A stretch of 64,000 bases of DNA, taken from Dinoroseobacter sp039192165. Lineage in GTDB: Bacteria > Pseudomonadota > Alphaproteobacteria > Rhodobacterales > Rhodobacteraceae. Shown here piece after piece: positions 15,989-25,041 of this stretch. Both the position numbers and the translations under genes were made by a program. Location: the NCBI GenBank assembly GCA_039192165.1, contig JBCCXD010000008.1:62001-126000 (forward strand), given 5' to 3'. How positions within the stretch are numbered: the stretch's first letter is position 1; each line of letters opens with the position of its first letter. The notes beneath the pieces are model-generated. The model saw only the letters and a list, made by a program, of their open reading frames with translations. It had not been told where the DNA came from and did no database searches.

Positions 15989-18787
15989 ATGGCGTTTGGC
16001 AAGGGACATCACCTTCATCTGATCGACGGCTCCGCCTTCATCTTCAGAGCGTATCACGCCCTGCCGCCGCTGACGCGGAAGTCGGACGGTTTGCCGATCG
16101 GAGCCGTCTCTGGCTTTTGCAACATGCTTCAGCGCTATGTTGAGGGGAATACAGGGCCCGATGCGCCCACCCACGTTGCAGTTATTTTCGACAAGGGCTC
16201 GCATACTTTTCGCAACGATCTGTATGATCAGTACAAGGCCAACCGGGATGCCATGCCCGAGGATCTCCGCCCTCAAATTCCGCTGACACGCCAAGCCACT
16301 GTCGCATTCAACATCTCCTGCGAAGAAAAGGAGGGCTACGAGGCCGACGACATTATCGCGACGCTGGCCTGTCAGGCGCGTGACGCAGGCGGGCAGGTCA
16401 CGATAATCAGCTCCGACAAGGACCTGATGCAGCTTGTTGGTGATGGTGTGGAGATGCTTGACGCCATGAAAAACCGTCGCATCGATCGTGACGGGGTGTA
16501 TGAGAAGTTTGGTGTTGGCCCGGAGCGCGTGGTCGATGTGCAGGCGCTCGCCGGCGACAGCGTCGACAACGTGCCTGGCGCACCGGGTATCGGCGTAAAG
16601 ACGGCGGCGCTGCTCATCAACGAGTATGGATCGCTGGAAGAGCTTCTCGATCGCGCGGACGAGATCAAGCAACCCAAGCGACGTCAAAGCCTGATCGAGC
16701 ACCGTGCGCAGATCGAGCTGTCCAAGCGCCTCGTACAACTGGATTGCGAAACGCCGCTCGATTTCTCATTGGACGACCTTGAAGTGCGTGACCCTGATCC
16801 GGATACGCTTCTCGGCTTTCTCGCGGATATGGAGTTTCGGACCCTCTCGAAGCGCATCGCGGCCGCATTGGACGTCGAGCCGCCAGTGATCGCGGAGCCA
16901 GCGCCAAGCGCACCTGACACCCCGGATGCGCCGGAGCTTCCGCCGATCGACCCCGCAAAGTACGTGACGATCCGCGATGTCGAAACGCTTAAGGCATGGA
17001 TCGCGAAGGCTCAGGCCAGAGGCTATGTCGCGGTAGATACCGAGACAACTTCGCTGAATGAAATGCAGGCAGAGCTGGTCGGAGTATGTTTGTGTATCGA
17101 ACCGGGCGCCGCGGCGTATGTTCCTCTGACCCACAAGGCCGAGGCGGGGGAGGGACTTTTTGGAAGTAGCGACCTTGCTGAGGGCCAGATCTCGCTCGAC
17201 GAGGCGTTGGCACTTCTAAAGCCAATGCTTGAGGACACCAGTATCCTCAAGATCGGTCAGAACATGAAATACGATTTCAAGATCCTCCGGCGCCACGGCA
17301 TAACAGTGGCCCCGATCGAGGATACGATGCTGCTCTCCTATGCGCTCCATGCCGGGTTGCACGGACACGGGATGGACCGTCTGGCGGAAAGCTATCTGAA
17401 CCACGTACCGATCCCGATCAAAGAACTTTTGGGCAGCGGAAAATCAGCAATCACGTTCGACAAAGTCCCCATCGAAAAAGCGACCGCCTATGCAGCAGAG
17501 GACGCTGATATCACTTTACGCCTTTGGCAGACCTTCAAGCCACGTCTCCACGCGGCAGAAGTTACGCGGGTCTATGAGCGACTAGAACGCCCGATGGTCC
17601 CGGTTCTGGCTGCTATGGAGATGTCAGGCGTCAAAGTCGATCGTGACACACTCTCGCGTATGTCTAATGCATTCGCGCAGAAAATGGCCGGGCTGGAAGC
17701 TGATATTCATGGTCTTGCGGGACAGAACTTCAATGTTGGCAGTCCGGCACAGCTCGGGGAGATTCTTTTTGAGAAGATGGGGTTCGAAGGCGGCAAGAAG
17801 GGTAAATCTGGCAAGTGGTCGACCCCCGCTGACGTCTTGGAAGATCTCGCGACCGAGCATGATCTGCCACGCCGCGTATTGGACTGGCGGCAATTGTCGA
17901 AGCTGAAATCCACATATACCGACGCCTTGCAGGACCATATCGACCCCGAGACGGGGCGGGTTCATACATCGTACTCGATTGCAGGGGCAAACACTGGTCG
18001 TTTGGCGTCCACTGATCCAAACCTGCAGAATATTCCGATCCGAACCGAGGAAGGCCGCCGTATCCGCGAGGCCTTTGTGGCAGAGCCTGGCAATATACTG
18101 ATCTCACTGGACTACTCCCAGATCGAGTTGCGAATTCTGGCCCATATCGCCAATATCGATGCGCTCAAGAGGGCATTCCGCGAAGGCCTCGATATTCACG
18201 CAATGACTGCGTCCGAGATGTTTGACGTGCCACTGGAGGACATGACTCCGGACGTGCGGCGGCAGGCCAAGGCGATCAATTTCGGAGTGATTTACGGCAT
18301 CTCTGCCTTTGGGCTTGCGCGCAACCTGCGTATTCCCCGCGATGAGGCAAAAGCTTTTATCGATACCTATTTTGAACGCTTTCCCGGCATACGGCGCTAC
18401 ATGGACGACACAACGGCATTTGCCAAAGAAAACAAATATGTAGAAACACTGTTCGGGCGAAAGATACACACGCCCGAAATCAATGCAAAAGGGCCGGGAG
18501 CAGGGTTCGCAAAACGTGCCGCAATCAATGCGCCCATTCAGGGCACAGCCGCTGACATCATACGTCGTGCGATGATCCGCATGCCTGACGCGATTTCAGA
18601 CCTTCCGGCGAAAATGCTCCTACAGGTGCATGATGAGTTAATCTTCGAGGTGCAGGAAAGCTTTGCAGATCAGGTCATTGATCAGGTGAGGCGTGTAATG
18701 GAAGGCGCCGCGGAACCTGCGGTCAGACTCGACGTGCCCCTCGTCGTTGATGCCGGCAGAGGCGCGAATTGGGCCGAAGCACACTGA
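15989..18787 (+). CDS. polA: DNA polymerase I
   Basis: 932 residues from ATG 15989 (preceded by GGGGGGC; the GTG at 15944 gives an uncharacteristic leader). Domains in order: 5'-3' exonuclease (about 1-290; HLIDGSAFIFRAYHA, YEADDIIATLA, GDSVDNVPG); a DEDD 3'-5' proofreading domain (about 325-520) with VAVDTETTSLN, QNMKYDFKIL and YAAEDADIT intact; and the family A polymerase domain with LDYSQIELRILAHI, RRQAKAINFGVIYG and VHDELIFEV. All catalytic carboxylates are present, so it should be a proofreading repair and Okazaki-maturation polymerase. Confidence 0.97.
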   Translation: MAFGKGHHLHLIDGSAFIFRAYHALPPLTRKSDGLPIGAVSGFCNMLQRYVEGNTGPDAPTHVAVIFDKGSHTFRNDLYDQYKANRDAMPEDLRPQIPLTRQATVAFNISCEEKEGYEADDIIATLACQARDAGGQVTIISSDKDLMQLVGDGVEMLDAMKNRRIDRDGVYEKFGVGPERVVDVQALAGDSVDNVPGAPGIGVKTAALLINEYGSLEELLDRADEIKQPKRRQSLIEHRAQIELSKRLVQLDCETPLDFSLDDLEVRDPDPDTLLGFLADMEFRTLSKRIAAALDVEPPVIAEPAPSAPDTPDAPELPPIDPAKYVTIRDVETLKAWIAKAQARGYVAVDTETTSLNEMQAELVGVCLCIEPGAAAYVPLTHKAEAGEGLFGSSDLAEGQISLDEALALLKPMLEDTSILKIGQNMKYDFKILRRHGITVAPIEDTMLLSYALHAGLHGHGMDRLAESYLNHVPIPIKELLGSGKSAITFDKVPIEKATAYAAEDADITLRLWQTFKPRLHAAEVTRVYERLERPMVPVLAAMEMSGVKVDRDTLSRMSNAFAQKMAGLEADIHGLAGQNFNVGSPAQLGEILFEKMGFEGGKKGKSGKWSTPADVLEDLATEHDLPRRVLDWRQLSKLKSTYTDALQDHIDPETGRVHTSYSIAGANTGRLASTDPNLQNIPIRTEEGRRIREAFVAEPGNILISLDYSQIELRILAHIANIDALKRAFREGLDIHAMTASEMFDVPLEDMTPDVRRQAKAINFGVIYGISAFGLARNLRIPRDEAKAFIDTYFERFPGIRRYMDDTTAFAKENKYVETLFGRKIHTPEINAKGPGAGFAKRAAINAPIQGTAADIIRRAMIRMPDAISDLPAKMLLQVHDELIFEVQESFADQVIDQVRRVMEGAAEPAVRLDVPLVVDAGRGANWAEAH

Positions 18788-18791
18788 GGCG

Positions 18792-19340
18792 ATGCTGATC
18801 GCCTTCAACAAACCGATGAATGTTCTGAGTCAGTTTACGTCCGAAGGCGGCTGGCCTGGACTGAAAAACTACATCGATATACCAGGGGTTTATGCAGCCG
18901 GGCGGCTTGATCGGGACAGCGAGGGTTTATTGCTGCTGACCGACAATGGAAAGCTCCAGGCGCGTATCACATCTCCGAAAACCAGACTGCCCAAAACCTA
19001 TCTTGTTCAAGTAGAAGGCATTCCGGGAGACGCCGACCTAAATAAGCTGAGGCAAGGCATTCAGCTCAAGGATGGCATGACCCGTCCCGCGGATGCACAG
19101 GGTGTTGCGCCGCCACAGCAGCTATGGCCGCGAACTCCTCCGGTTCGTGCGCGAAAAACAGTCGCCGACAGCTGGCTTGAGATAACGATTACAGAAGGAC
19201 GAAACCGTCAGGTGCGCAGAATGTGCGCGGCGATCGGCTACCCGTGTCTGCGCTTGGTGCGCTGGCGCGTCGGGCCCTGGGCGATTGATGGGCTCGCCCC
19301 CGGGGAATGGCAAAAAATAGACAAGCCATTGCGTGTCTAA
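18792..19340 (+). CDS. rluE: RluE-type 23S rRNA pseudouridine synthase
   Basis: 182 residues. ATG 18792 lies four bases after the polA stop. The catalytic motif GRLDRDSEGLLLLTDNG (Asp in the second D position) identifies the RsuA/RluB/E/F family. The lack of an N-terminal S4 RNA-binding domain and the opening LIAFNKPMNVLSQFT point to RluE, which modifies U2457 of 23S rRNA in E. coli. The C-terminal EGRNRQVRRMCAAIG is the second conserved block. Its stop overlaps the stop of the convergent DUF2798 gene. Confidence 0.9.
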   Translation: MLIAFNKPMNVLSQFTSEGGWPGLKNYIDIPGVYAAGRLDRDSEGLLLLTDNGKLQARITSPKTRLPKTYLVQVEGIPGDADLNKLRQGIQLKDGMTRPADAQGVAPPQQLWPRTPPVRARKTVADSWLEITITEGRNRQVRRMCAAIGYPCLRLVRWRVGPWAIDGLAPGEWQKIDKPLRV

Positions 19341-19636
19341 GCGTTCTCGCGCACCGGCGCCGCTGTAACCCGCGCAACAATCTTCCGCGCTGCCGGCGCT
19401 ATGCAAAGAGCAGAAGGAAAAGCAACGGCCCATGCAAATGCCCAGGCTTCCATCCAAAGCCAGAAAAACCCGTCGATCAGTCCCAGAGCTTTGAAGCTCA
19501 CAAGTCCGGACACGATGAAGGACATGAACCCAGACAGGATCAATGCAAAGAGATAGGGGGCGAATTTCGCAGGGAGCAATAGAGCAGCGTCCTTTGGCGC
19601 AACGCGGAGTACGCGCAGTTTTTGTACAGTGTGCAA
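19337..19636 (-). CDS. DUF2798 family membrane protein
   Basis: 99 residues at most. The core (about 24-90) has two hydrophobic segments: FAPYLFALILSGFMSFIVSG and the Trp-rich WLWMEAWAFAWAVAFPSA, then the conserved APAARKIV tail, matching the two-helix DUF2798 family of unknown function. The first codon used here is TTG with a poor ribosome-binding site, so the N-terminus is uncertain. It follows the DUF1285 gene on the same strand by 39 bases. Confidence 0.78.
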   Translation of the reverse strand: MHTVQKLRVLRVAPKDAALLLPAKFAPYLFALILSGFMSFIVSGLVSFKALGLIDGFFWLWMEAWAFAWAVAFPSALCIAPAARKIVARVTAAPVRENA

Positions 19637-19675
19637 CCGGGCAACAAGAGTGTCTACATCCCGATGACCCGCCGA

Positions 19676-20245
19676 TCAGGCGAGTTCGGCAGCAAGTTGT
19701 ACGGGGAAGAACTTTCCGCCGGACCGCAGGCCGAACCAGTCGGAACCGTCGTGTGTCTCGACGCTTCCAATATCGACCAGACGGTAGAAGCTCTTGCGAT
19801 CGATCAGCGCTTCAAGTCCGCGCCTGACATGGACATAAGGCGACGGCTCGCCGGATTCCGGATCGCGTGCCACGCGGATCAGGTTTTCCGGTCCGGCATC
19901 GGTCTGATCCCCGACATGTGTTGTGAATCGGATGACCTGGTCGGCTCCTGGGTTGAGCACTTCGAAGTCAGTCGCAACAAAAGGTGCGTCTTCAACTGTG
20001 ATCCCAACCTTCTCGACCGGGGTCACCAAAAAGAACTTCCCATCTTCCAGCTTGAGAATGGATGAAAACAGTTTGACCAAGGGTGCCCTGCCGATTGGGG
20101 TTCCGTTATAAAACCAAGTTCCGTCGCGCGCGATCCGCATATCGAGATCGCCGCAAAACGGAGGGTCCCACAAATGCACCGGTGGAGAGCCCCGTTTGGC
20201 TGCTTTTTGGGCGGCTTGCGCAAGTCCGTCGGCAGTTGGCGTCAC
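19676..20245 (-). CDS. DUF1285 family protein
   Basis: 189 residues from GTG 20245, preceded by AGGGGAC on the minus strand. The frame stays open to 20422, but that would run into the divergent moxR gene. Characteristic parts are PPFCGDLDMRIARDGTWFYNGTPIGR, here split by PF-CGD and YNGTPI blocks, then LVKLFSSIL, YFLVTPVEK-like FFLVTPVEKV and a C-terminal DWFGLRSGGKFFP. DUF1285 proteins are common in proteobacteria; structures have been determined but no function is settled. It is divergent from moxR over about 90 bases. Confidence 0.85.
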   Translation of the reverse strand: MTPTADGLAQAAQKAAKRGSPPVHLWDPPFCGDLDMRIARDGTWFYNGTPIGRAPLVKLFSSILKLEDGKFFLVTPVEKVGITVEDAPFVATDFEVLNPGADQVIRFTTHVGDQTDAGPENLIRVARDPESGEPSPYVHVRRGLEALIDRKSFYRLVDIGSVETHDGSDWFGLRSGGKFFPVQLAAELA

Positions 20246-20336
20246 GGCGAAGTGTCCCCTATTTCTTTTGTCATTTGTCTCTCGGATAATAGTTCCCTTA
20301 AATGAGATACAACACTGGCGTCGCAAGGAGGGCTTT

Positions 20337-21341
20337 ATGTCTGACGAGAATCTGGTCGCGGAGATCGAAACCCTGGGCGCCAAGCTGGCAGACGCGAAAG
20401 CTTCTATTGCAACGCAAATCATTGGCCAGCCTACCGTTGTCGACCTTTCGCTGAACGCGATGCTCTCAGGCGGTCACGCTCTGCTGATGGGTCTCCCGGG
20501 GCTTGGAAAGACGCTTCTGGTAGAAACCCTTAGTACCGTGATGGGCTTAAGTGCGAATCGCGTGCAGTTTACGCCGGACTTGATGCCGGCCGACATTCTC
20601 GGCTCTGAAGTCCTCGAAACCGCCGCCGACGGCGCACGGTCGTTCCGGTTTCTCGAAGGCCCGATCTTTTGCCAGCTTCTGATGGCGGACGAGATCAACC
20701 GCGCCTCACCGCGGACCCAGTCGGCGCTTTTGCAGGCTATGCAGGAAAAGGAAGTGACGATCGCCGGTGAGCATCGTCCGCTTCCGCTGCCATTCCACGT
20801 GCTCGCGACGCAGAACCCGATTGAACAGGAAGGGACTTATCCGCTTCCAGAAGCACAGCTCGACCGGTTTCTGTTGCGTATCGACGTTGAGTATCCCGAC
20901 CGCGAAACAGAGAAAGGTATCCTGATGGCAACCACCGGCGTCGAAGGTGGCCAAGCGCATCAAGTGTTCACAGGTGAAGACCTGATCCGCGCCCAGGATG
21001 TGGTGCGCCGGATGCCGGTGGGAGATGCTGTTGTCGAAATGATCCTCGATCTGGTCCGATCATGCCGCCCGAACGAGCCCGAGGCGATGGACATCGTATC
21101 GAAATCTGTGGCCTGGGGCCCTGGCCCGCGCGCCGCGCAATCATTGATGCTCTGCGCTCGCTCTCGGGCATTGCTTGACGGACGGCTTGCGCCCTCTGCA
21201 GAGGATGTCGCCGCCCTGGCGCGCCCCATCCTGAGCCACAGGATGGCCTTGAGTTTTGCCGCCCGCGCTGAAGGTGTGGTTCTGGAAGAAGTCATCGATG
21301 CGGTGACACGATCCGTCACCCGGATCGAGCAGGCCGCGTGA
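20337..21341 (+). CDS. MoxR-family AAA+ ATPase
   Basis: 334 residues; ATG 20337 is preceded by AAGGAGGGC. Walker A GLPGLGKT (about residues 56-63), Walker B LLMADEINRASPRTQSALLQ, the pore/insert ATQNPIEQEGTYPLPEAQLDRF and the sensor regions match MoxR (AAA_3). MoxR proteins act as chaperone-like ATPases working with VWA-domain partners, for example in metal-centre insertion or envelope-stress tolerance. It is the first gene of a four-gene operon with DUF58, DUF4159 and VWA-like proteins; its TGA overlaps the GTG of the next gene. Confidence 0.95.
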   Translation: MSDENLVAEIETLGAKLADAKASIATQIIGQPTVVDLSLNAMLSGGHALLMGLPGLGKTLLVETLSTVMGLSANRVQFTPDLMPADILGSEVLETAADGARSFRFLEGPIFCQLLMADEINRASPRTQSALLQAMQEKEVTIAGEHRPLPLPFHVLATQNPIEQEGTYPLPEAQLDRFLLRIDVEYPDRETEKGILMATTGVEGGQAHQVFTGEDLIRAQDVVRRMPVGDAVVEMILDLVRSCRPNEPEAMDIVSKSVAWGPGPRAAQSLMLCARSRALLDGRLAPSAEDVAALARPILSHRMALSFAARAEGVVLEEVIDAVTRSVTRIEQAA

Positions 21342-22240
21342 GCCGGGCCAAATATTCCGAGGCGCTCCACACTCCGGATAGTTTGCGCCACAGGTCCGAG
21401 ACGGTCTCGGGCAGCCTGCCGCCGCTTATGCTGGAGGCGGAACATCTTGCGGCCACCATTATGCTTGGTCATCACGGTCGCAAACGCGCCGGGATGGGCG
21501 ATGAGTTTTGGCAGTACCGCCCGGCTGAGATAGGCGATGGGGTGCGCACGATTGACTGGCGCCGCTCGGCCCGCGCAGACACACCGTTCGTGCGCGAGAA
21601 GGAATGGCAGGCCGCGCAGTCCCTGATGCTCTGGGTGGACGAGTCGGCCTCGATGACCTTTACCGGCGGCCGTGACCGTCCGTCAAAGTTGCGCCGCGCG
21701 CAAACCTTGTCCATGGCGCTGGCAATCCTGTCTGTCCGGTCGGGTGAGCGCGTGGGCCTGACGACCCTGCACGAGCCGCCAAAATCGGGAAATATTCAAC
21801 TGATCCGCCTCGCCCAGGCACTGATGGACCCCGACGCGCCGGAGGACTACGGAAGTCCTGTATTCACACAAATGCCCTCTGGGGCGCGGGCGGCCTTTTT
21901 TTCGGATTTTCTAGGCGAGACCGCGGCCGTGGAAAAGGCGCTGACAAATGCGGCGGACAGAGGTGTCAAAGGCGCGCTGGTGATGATCTTGGACCCAGAC
22001 GAAGAAGCCTTCCCTTATGATGGAAGGACAGTGTTTGAATCGATGTCCGGCGCAATTCGTTTTGAAACCTTGAAGGCCAAAGGCCTGAGGGAGGCTTATA
22101 TCGACCGCCTCGCAGCCCGAAAAGACACGCTCGAAACGCTGTGCAGACGGACCGGATGGCGGTTGGATATCCACCACACCGATCACGCGCCGGAGGAGCC
22201 ATTGCTGTGGCTCTACCATGCATTGGAGAGGGTGCGCTGA
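21338..22240 (+). CDS. DUF58 domain protein, MoxR partner
   Basis: 300 residues, GTG start overlapping the moxR stop (GTGA). The DUF58 core is visible as YRPAEIGDGVRTIDWRRSAR followed by a VWA-like start LMLWVDESASM (DxSxS MIDAS form). No transmembrane segment is evident, unlike longer DUF58 proteins. In BatA/aerotolerance-type operons this protein is the partner of MoxR. Its stop overlaps the ATG of the DUF4159 gene. Confidence 0.92.
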   Translation: MSRAKYSEALHTPDSLRHRSETVSGSLPPLMLEAEHLAATIMLGHHGRKRAGMGDEFWQYRPAEIGDGVRTIDWRRSARADTPFVREKEWQAAQSLMLWVDESASMTFTGGRDRPSKLRRAQTLSMALAILSVRSGERVGLTTLHEPPKSGNIQLIRLAQALMDPDAPEDYGSPVFTQMPSGARAAFFSDFLGETAAVEKALTNAADRGVKGALVMILDPDEEAFPYDGRTVFESMSGAIRFETLKAKGLREAYIDRLAARKDTLETLCRRTGWRLDIHHTDHAPEEPLLWLYHALERVR

Positions 22241-25041
22241 TGTTTGCGATCGGCCCGATTGCGTTTGCTTCTCCTTGGCTGCTGTCTCTGCTTGTGGCGC
22301 TTCCAATCCTGTGGTTGATCCTGCGGGCAGTTCCGCCGGCGCCGATTACAAGGCGGTTCCCCGGTGTCGCGCTGCTTCTCGGGCTTGAAGACCCTGAGGC
22401 AGAGGCCGACAAAACACCCTGGTGGCTTTTGGCGCTGAGGGCCCTTGCGGTCGCGGCGATGATCATTGGGTTTGCAGGACCGGTTCTCAATCCCGACGAG
22501 CGTACACCCGGATCCGGCCCGCTTCTGATCGCGGTGGATGCCAGCTGGGCTTCTGCGCGCGATTGGTCGGACCGGCGGGACAGGATTGATGCACTCTTGT
22601 CCGAGGCGGCACGCGACGGACGCCCTGTTTCGATGCTACAATTGACGGATCTGCCTGCGCCTGAAATCGCTTTCGGCACGCCTGAAGAGCTACGGGCGCG
22701 CTTGCCAGGGTTTGAGCCACGCCCCTGGCCGGTAGTGGCGAATGCCGTTGTGGACTGGTTGGATGAAGTCGAGGGCGATTTTGATACCTTCTGGATGTCG
22801 GATGGTCTGAATTACGAGGGCCGCGATGCACTTCTTGCGGCTTTCGAGGCCCGCGGGGTCGTAAGGGTTTTTGAAAGCCCCAGGGTCGCCTATGCCCTGC
22901 GCCCGCCGGTGATCGACGGGCGTGATGTGACCGTTGGCGTGTTGCGCAATGGCGGTATCGCAGAGGCCAGCGCAACCGTTATCGCCCGTGGGCCTGGACC
23001 AAACGGGATCAGCCGCGAGCTGGGTCGGGCAGAAGTCATTTTTGAAGAAGGCGCAGGCGTGGCAACCGCCGCGTTCGAGTTGCCGCCAGAGCTGCGAAAC
23101 CGGGTCACTCAATTTGAAATCCCGGGCCAGCCCACCGCAGGCGCTGTGGCTTTGGCGGACGATGGGTTGCGGCGCCGAGAGATAGCTCTTTTCACTGGTC
23201 GTGACGACCGGGAAGGCCTGGAACTACTGACGCCGCTCCACTACCTGCGGCGCGCGCTTGCCCCGACTGCGGATCTTCTTGAAGTACCGTTCAGTGACGC
23301 ACTTTTGGCTAATCCGGACGTCGTGATTCTTGCCGATGTTGCGCAACTGGCCGAGGCCGAAGCCCGCACGCTCACAGATTGGGTAGATCAGGGCGGCCTG
23401 CTTTTGCGATTTGCCGGACCGCGACTTGCGGCTTCGGAAGTGTCGCGAGCTGAGGAAGATCCCTTGATGCCGGTCCGCTTACGCGCGGGCGGTCGCTCCG
23501 TTGGAGGAGCAATGAGCTGGGGAGAGCCAAAAACCTTGCGCGCCTTCTCGGAAAGCTCACCGTTCTTTGGTTTGGCGGTCCCGGAAGACGTGGTTGTGAC
23601 AGCGCAGGTCATGGCGCAACCCGATCCAGAACTGCCTCAGCGCGTTATTGCCTCGCTCACCGATGGCACGCCACTGGTTACTCGCAAGGCTGTGGGCCAG
23701 GGACAAGTTGTGCTGATGCATGTAACCGCCAATGCTGAATGGTCGACGCTTCCTCTCTCGGGACTTTTTGTTCAGATGCTGGAACGTCTCGCGGTGTCTT
23801 CGCGCCCGGCTGCCCTGACTGCGGAGGCTCTTGCAGGCACTGTCTGGGTTCCTGAGCAGCTTCTGGGGCCTTTCGGGTCGCTTGAGGAGGCCGGTCAACT
23901 TGCCGGGATTGCAGGTGAGCTTCTGGCCGAGGCGCAACTGGGTGTCGAAGTTCCACCGGGGCTCTATGCGGGGTCCGACCGGGTGATTGCCCGCAACGTC
24001 ATGGGCCACGAGAGCGAAATCTCCGCTTCGCGCTGGCCTGCCCGTATCGCGGTAGAAGGACTGGAGGCAACACGCGATCGCCCATTGGCGGGCTGGCTGC
24101 TGACCTTCGCACTTTGTCTGCTCGCTCTGGATATTCTGGCGGCGCTCTGGCTCTCGGGCCGTCTTCGCGCAGGTGCTCGTGCTGGTGCGACAGCCGCGCT
24201 GTCTGCCGCGTTGATCTCTTATACGGCATTTGGAACCTCTTCAGCTGAGGCTGCAGAAGACACGGCGCCCCCCCCTTTGCTTGATGATCAGCTGGCGCTG
24301 GAAGCCACAACAGATGTTGTTCTGGCGCATGTAATGACAGGAGATCGCGCGGTCGACGATCTGGCCCTTGCCGGCCTCCGTGGACTGAGCCAGGTCCTGA
24401 CCAACAGAACCTCGATCGAGCCTGCCGAACCCCTATCGGTCAATATTGAAACTGATGAGCTGGCATTTTTTCCGTTCCTGTACTGGCCGATCACTGAGCA
24501 GCAGGCGATCCCTTCAGCTGAGGCCTATGCCAAACTCAACCGCTATCTTCGTGGTGGCGGGATGATATTGTTCGACACGCGTGACGCTGACGTGGCGCAG
24601 TTCAACACCGACACGCCCGGCATGCGGATGCTCCGCCGACTGGCCGCGCCGCTTGACGTTCCGCCGCTTGAGACTCTGCCTCAGGACCATGTACTGACAC
24701 GAACCTTCTACCTGCTGCAGGACTTTCCCGGCCGCTTTACCTCGCGCACTCTGTGGGTGGAGGCCGCGCCGCCTGATGCGGAACAGGTCGACGGGATGCC
24801 GTTCCGGAATCTCAACGATGGCGTGACGCCGCTGGTGATCGGCGGCAATGACTGGGCTGCGGCCTGGGCGGTCAGCACGGACGGGCGCGAGCTGGTTCCG
24901 ATTGGGCGGGGGTTCTCGGGCCGGCAACAGCGTGAACTGTCCTACCGTTTTGGGGTAAACCTGATCATGCATGTGCTGACCGGGAATTATAAGTCAGACC
25001 AGGTGCATGTACCGGCCCTGCTTGAAAGGCTGGGCCAATGA
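22240..25041 (+). CDS. DUF4159 membrane protein with N-terminal BatA-like segment
   Basis: 933 residues from ATG 22240, which overlaps the DUF58 stop (ATGA). The N-terminus holds two membrane helices in the BatA arrangement (FASPWLLSLLVALPILWLIL, then LLALRAVAVAAMIIGFAGP-like segment). A long extracytoplasmic region contains a VWA-like and a glutamine-amidotransferase-like part (LTDWVDQGGLLLRFAGP). A further helix pair follows (around LLTFALCLLALDILAALWL), and the C-terminal about 210 residues form the DUF4159 domain (FFPFLYWPIT, YLRGGGMILFDTRDAD). Probably the large scaffold of a MoxR-dependent envelope complex; function inferred from context. Confidence 0.9.
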   Translation: MFAIGPIAFASPWLLSLLVALPILWLILRAVPPAPITRRFPGVALLLGLEDPEAEADKTPWWLLALRALAVAAMIIGFAGPVLNPDERTPGSGPLLIAVDASWASARDWSDRRDRIDALLSEAARDGRPVSMLQLTDLPAPEIAFGTPEELRARLPGFEPRPWPVVANAVVDWLDEVEGDFDTFWMSDGLNYEGRDALLAAFEARGVVRVFESPRVAYALRPPVIDGRDVTVGVLRNGGIAEASATVIARGPGPNGISRELGRAEVIFEEGAGVATAAFELPPELRNRVTQFEIPGQPTAGAVALADDGLRRREIALFTGRDDREGLELLTPLHYLRRALAPTADLLEVPFSDALLANPDVVILADVAQLAEAEARTLTDWVDQGGLLLRFAGPRLAASEVSRAEEDPLMPVRLRAGGRSVGGAMSWGEPKTLRAFSESSPFFGLAVPEDVVVTAQVMAQPDPELPQRVIASLTDGTPLVTRKAVGQGQVVLMHVTANAEWSTLPLSGLFVQMLERLAVSSRPAALTAEALAGTVWVPEQLLGPFGSLEEAGQLAGIAGELLAEAQLGVEVPPGLYAGSDRVIARNVMGHESEISASRWPARIAVEGLEATRDRPLAGWLLTFALCLLALDILAALWLSGRLRAGARAGATAALSAALISYTAFGTSSAEAAEDTAPPPLLDDQLALEATTDVVLAHVMTGDRAVDDLALAGLRGLSQVLTNRTSIEPAEPLSVNIETDELAFFPFLYWPITEQQAIPSAEAYAKLNRYLRGGGMILFDTRDADVAQFNTDTPGMRMLRRLAAPLDVPPLETLPQDHVLTRTFYLLQDFPGRFTSRTLWVEAAPPDAEQVDGMPFRNLNDGVTPLVIGGNDWAAAWAVSTDGRELVPIGRGFSGRQQRELSYRFGVNLIMHVLTGNYKSDQVHVPALLERLGQ